NCBI GenBank assembly: GCA_025360285.1
Contig: JANYCM010000165.1
Location: forward strand, 1 to 8,260
Origin: Sphingomonadales bacterium
GTDB taxonomy: Bacteria > Pseudomonadota > Alphaproteobacteria > Sphingomonadales > Sphingomonadaceae
DNA: 8,260 bases
Direction: 5' to 3'
The notes below the pieces were generated by a model. It was not told where the DNA came from, made no database searches, and was given only the letters and a program-made list of their open reading frames with translations. Of the stretch, positions 5,792 through 8,260 are shown one piece after another. The position numbers and the translations under genes were made by a program. Position 1 is the first letter of the stretch, and each line of letters starts with the position of its first letter.

Positions 5792-5821
5792 GTATATATA
5801 CGTAAAAGTGCCGCGGGTAAA
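5792..5821 (-). promoter_or_regulatory. Candidate coq4 promoter with a 10-bp palindrome, likely leaderless
   Basis: On the minus strand TTTACC (5816-5821) is followed after 17 bases by TATATA (5793-5798). The -10 lies within GTATATATAC (5792-5801), a perfect palindrome that could also be a regulator site. With the usual -10 to start distance, transcription would begin at about the A of the coq4 ATG (5786), and no ribosome-binding site is present, so a leaderless mRNA is predicted. This AT-rich island stands out from the GC-rich surroundings. Confidence 0.5.
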
Positions 5822-5832
5822 TAGAGCGCCGC

Positions 5833-8260
5833 TCAGATGCCGCCAACATCCTCAATGCTGAGCAATGACGCATTCCCTCCCGCACTCGTCGTATCGGTGC
5901 TGACGACGCGTTCATGGACGAAGCGCAGCAGGTAATGCGGCCCACCGGCCTTGAAGCCGGTGCCGGAACGCCCCTCGCCGCCAAAGGGTTGCGACCCCAC
6001 CACGGCGCCGATCATCGAGCGGTTGATGTAGAGATTGCCGACATGGGCGCTGGCAGTGACGGCGGCGGCGACCGAGGCGATGCGACTGTGCAGCCCCATG
6101 GTCAGGCCATAGCCGAGCGCATTCACAGCGGCGATGGTCGGCGGCAGCTCTCCGGCCTTCCAGGTGACGACATGCAGGATCGGCCCGAACCATTCCTGGG
6201 CCAGATCGGCGATGACATCGAGGCGGATGATTGTCGGCGCGACGAAATTGCCGGGGGTGGGCACGGGGAGGCTGTGAACCCAGCGGGCGCGCTGTGACTG
6301 GCGATAGGTCTCAAGCCGTTCAAAGGCCGCGGCATCGATGACCGGGCCAACGTCCGTCGCGGGATTGGCTGGATCGCCGATCACCAATGTGTCCATGGCG
6401 CCCTTGAGCATGGCGAGCGTGCGTTCGGCGACATCCTCCTGCACCAGCAGCAGCCGCAGTGCCGAGCACCGTTGCCCGGCGGAGCGGAAGGCGCTGGTGA
6501 TGACATCCTGCACCACCTGTTCGGTCAGCGCTGTCGAATCGACGATCATCGCGTTGATGCCGCCGGTTTCGGCGATCAGCGGCACCAGCGGCCGGTTGTC
6601 ATCATCGAGCAGCGCTCGGGCGATGCGCCGCGCCGTTGTCGTGCTGCCCGTGAAGGCGACGCCGGCGATGCGCGAATCGCGGACCAGCGCATTGCCCACT
6701 TCGCCGCCACCGATCACCAATTGCAGCACATCCTTGGGGATGCCGGCCAGGTGTGCCAGTCTGACAGCGGCGGCGGCGATGCGCGGCGTCTGCGGCGCCG
6801 GCTTGGCGACGACGGTGTTGCCGGCAACCAGCGCTGCGGTCACCTGGCCGAGAAAGATCGCCAGCGGGAAATTCCAAGGCGCGATACAGGCAAAGACGCC
6901 GCGCCCGGCGAGGTGCAGTTCGTTGCGTTCACCGGTGGGGCCGGGCAGGTCGGTCTGCACAAATTTGGCCCGCGCCTCGGCGGCATAATAGCGGCAGAAA
7001 TCGACCGCCTCACGGACTTCGGCGAGCGCATCGGGGATGGTCTTGCGGGCTTCCTGGACGCAGATCGCCATAAGGCTTTCGCGGTGGGTCTCCAGCAGGT
7101 CGGCGAGCCGATCGAGCGCCGCGGCACGCGCCGCCACCGGCGTAGCCGACCAGGCCGGGAAGGCGGCACCGGCGGTGGTGATCTTCTGAAGCAGGAACGC
7201 TGTTTCGGTATCGGCATAGCGGTCGTGCGCATCGTTCACCGCCGTGCGCTCACCGAACAGGCTGTCGGCTTCATCAAAGCCCAGTATCGCATCGGTGGTG
7301 GTCGCCAGCACTTGCTCATCAGCGAGATCGATCCCGCTGCTGTTGTCGCGCGTGTCGCCGTACAAACGCACCGGCAGCGGGATCGAGGGATGCGGCGACC
7401 CGCCGACACTGGTGATCTTGGCGACCGGATCGGCGAGCAGCGTGGCGTCGCTGATGCTGGCATCGGCAAGCTGATGGACGAAGCTGGAATTGGCGCCATT
7501 TTCGAGCAGGCGCCGCACCAGATAGGCGAGTAAGTCGCGGTGGCCACCGACCGGGGCATAGGTGCGGCATTTATAGCCCTGTTCGCGCACCAGCCGTTCG
7601 AACAGGCCCTCGCCCATGCCGTGCAACCGCTGGAATTCGAAATCGCGGCTCTCGCCGGCCCATTCGAGGATCGTCGCCACGGTGAGAGCATTATGGCTGG
7701 CAAAGGCCGGATAGATGTTGGGCGCCGCCAGCATGTCATGGGCGCAGGCGAGATAGGACACATCGGTCGCCGCCTTCCTTGTGAACAGCGGGTAGCCGGC
7801 AAGGCCAGATTCTTGGGTGCGCTTGATCTCGCTGTCCCAATAGGCGCCCTTGACCAGCCGCACGGTCAGGCGCTGGCCGGTATCGGCGCCCAGCGCCTGC
7901 GCCCAGGCGATGACCTGGCGCGCGCGCTTGCCATAGCCTTGCACCGCCATGCCGAAGCCGTCCCAGCCCTCCAGGTCGGGCAAGCGGGCGACGGCTTCGA
8001 TGATGTCGAGGCTCATCACCAGCCGTTCGGATTCCTCGGCATCGACGGTCAGCCCGATACCGGCGGCGGCGGCGGACCGTGCCAGATCACTGACCATGTC
8101 GATCAGCGCCGGGACAGCGGTGGCGGCGTGCGCGGTTTCGTAGCGCGGGTGGAGGGCGGAAAGCTTCACCGAAACGGAATGGCGATCGGTGATGTGGTTG
8201 GCCTTCGCTGACTTCGCCGTGTCGCGGATGGCGGCCTGGTAGCTTTCGAAATAGCGCGCG
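5833..8260 (-). CDS. putA: Bifunctional proline dehydrogenase / L-glutamate gamma-semialdehyde dehydrogenase PutA, 5' end outside window
   Basis: PutA oxidises proline to P5C with FAD, passing electrons to membrane ubiquinone, then oxidises glutamate semialdehyde to glutamate with NAD+. In-frame coding continues to the window edge with no stop, and the residues before the internal GTG at 8169 (RYFESYQAAIRD, SVSVKLSALHPRY) are PutA-like, so that GTG is not the start. Counting the 808 visible residues: proline dehydrogenase motifs VKGAYWD (136-142), ASHNA (187-191) and LVRRLLENGANSSF with paired arginines 249-250; aldehyde dehydrogenase motifs PWNFPLA, FTGSTTTA, ETGG with Glu564, GQRCSA with catalytic Cys598 (codon 6466-6468), WFGPILHV and PFGGEGRSGTG. 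The 34-residue Glu-Cys spacing is standard. The end SADTT-like tail followed by AGGNASLL shows a short type A PutA without a C-terminal extension. Roughly 190-210 residues seem missing; an N-terminal DNA-binding domain cannot be excluded. Followed by coq4 after 46 bases. Confidence 0.97.
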   Translation of the reverse strand, partial: ARYFESYQAAIRDTAKSAKANHITDRHSVSVKLSALHPRYETAHAATAVPALIDMVSDLARSAAAAGIGLTVDAEESERLVMSLDIIEAVARLPDLEGWDGFGMAVQGYGKRARQVIAWAQALGADTGQRLTVRLVKGAYWDSEIKRTQESGLAGYPLFTRKAATDVSYLACAHDMLAAPNIYPAFASHNALTVATILEWAGESRDFEFQRLHGMGEGLFERLVREQGYKCRTYAPVGGHRDLLAYLVRRLLENGANSSFVHQLADASISDATLLADPVAKITSVGGSPHPSIPLPVRLYGDTRDNSSGIDLADEQVLATTTDAILGFDEADSLFGERTAVNDAHDRYADTETAFLLQKITTAGAAFPAWSATPVAARAAALDRLADLLETHRESLMAICVQEARKTIPDALAEVREAVDFCRYYAAEARAKFVQTDLPGPTGERNELHLAGRGVFACIAPWNFPLAIFLGQVTAALVAGNTVVAKPAPQTPRIAAAAVRLAHLAGIPKDVLQLVIGGGEVGNALVRDSRIAGVAFTGSTTTARRIARALLDDDNRPLVPLIAETGGINAMIVDSTALTEQVVQDVITSAFRSAGQRCSALRLLLVQEDVAERTLAMLKGAMDTLVIGDPANPATDVGPVIDAAAFERLETYRQSQRARWVHSLPVPTPGNFVAPTIIRLDVIADLAQEWFGPILHVVTWKAGELPPTIAAVNALGYGLTMGLHSRIASVAAAVTASAHVGNLYINRSMIGAVVGSQPFGGEGRSGTGFKAGGPHYLLRFVHERVVSTDTTSAGGNASLLSIEDVGGI

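Noticed and set aside
5787..5984. In-frame upstream extension of coq4
   Set aside because: It would overlap the end of putA and encode residues unlike Coq4 N-termini; the ATG at 5786 gives the family length.
6472..7533. Long plus-strand open frame (353 codons) opposite putA
   Set aside because: Antisense shadow of the strongly conserved PutA catalytic regions; no recognisable domain, and no separate promoter or ribosome-binding site stands out.
8167..8169. GTG as the start codon of putA
   Set aside because: PutA-like coding sequence continues upstream in the same frame to the window edge, so this valine codon is internal.
7540..8211. Plus-strand open frame of 223 codons opposite the proline dehydrogenase domain
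   Set aside because: Shadow of putA; the opposite strand has intact proline dehydrogenase motifs.
1..8260. Mobile element, CRISPR, tRNA or defence genes
   Set aside because: No transposase, integrase, repeat-spacer array, tRNA cloverleaf or defence domain was found; base composition is even apart from the short AT-rich coq4 promoter.

Overview
The window is GC-rich chromosomal DNA, very probably from an alphaproteobacterium and most likely a sphingomonad-type organism. The case rests on a DUF3572 gene, a PleD-type diguanylate cyclase next to a cysteine-free L33 gene (rpmG), a Coq4-family protein, and a short-type PutA. I see no plasmid, phage or transposon gene, no tRNA or rRNA, and no CRISPR array. 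Most of it is ordinary housekeeping and accessory metabolism.

Layout. (1) Positions 80-1448, minus strand: a three-gene operon in transcription order DUF3572, HAD-like hydrolase, RidA-like deaminase. Each junction is a 4-bp ATGA start/stop overlap. A hairpin at 2-41 may end it. (2) Positions 1449-1647: a 199-bp divergent control region with an inverted repeat over the operon's candidate promoter and five copies of GTGTTG(C/G). (3) Positions 1648-2562, plus strand: a 304-aa protein that looks like PleD without its first receiver domain, having only a degenerate receiver and a GGDEI cyclase domain with an inhibitory RxxD site. (4) Positions 2703-2870, minus strand: rpmG, convergent with the cyclase. 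(5) Positions 2871-3142: the rpmG promoter plus a near-continuous palindrome of about 97 bp. (6) Positions 3143-5076, plus strand: a YgfZ/CAF17-type folate-binding protein coupled through ATGA to an MscS-family channel. (7) Positions 5028-8260, minus strand: putA, whose 5' end lies beyond the window, then coq4. The 3' end of coq4 overlaps the 3' end of the channel gene by 49 bp.

Functional links. PutA oxidises proline to glutamate and passes electrons to the quinone pool; Coq4 belongs to ubiquinone biosynthesis, so their adjacency makes biochemical sense, although coq4 seems to have its own promoter. The RidA and HAD proteins may both deal with unwanted metabolites, but the specific substrates cannot be read from sequence. 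The most interesting points are the shortened PleD-like protein in the position where divK-pleD usually lies, the large palindrome at 3002-3098, the repeat-rich promoter region at 1510-1621, and a coq4 start that looks leaderless and sits next to a perfect 10-bp palindrome.
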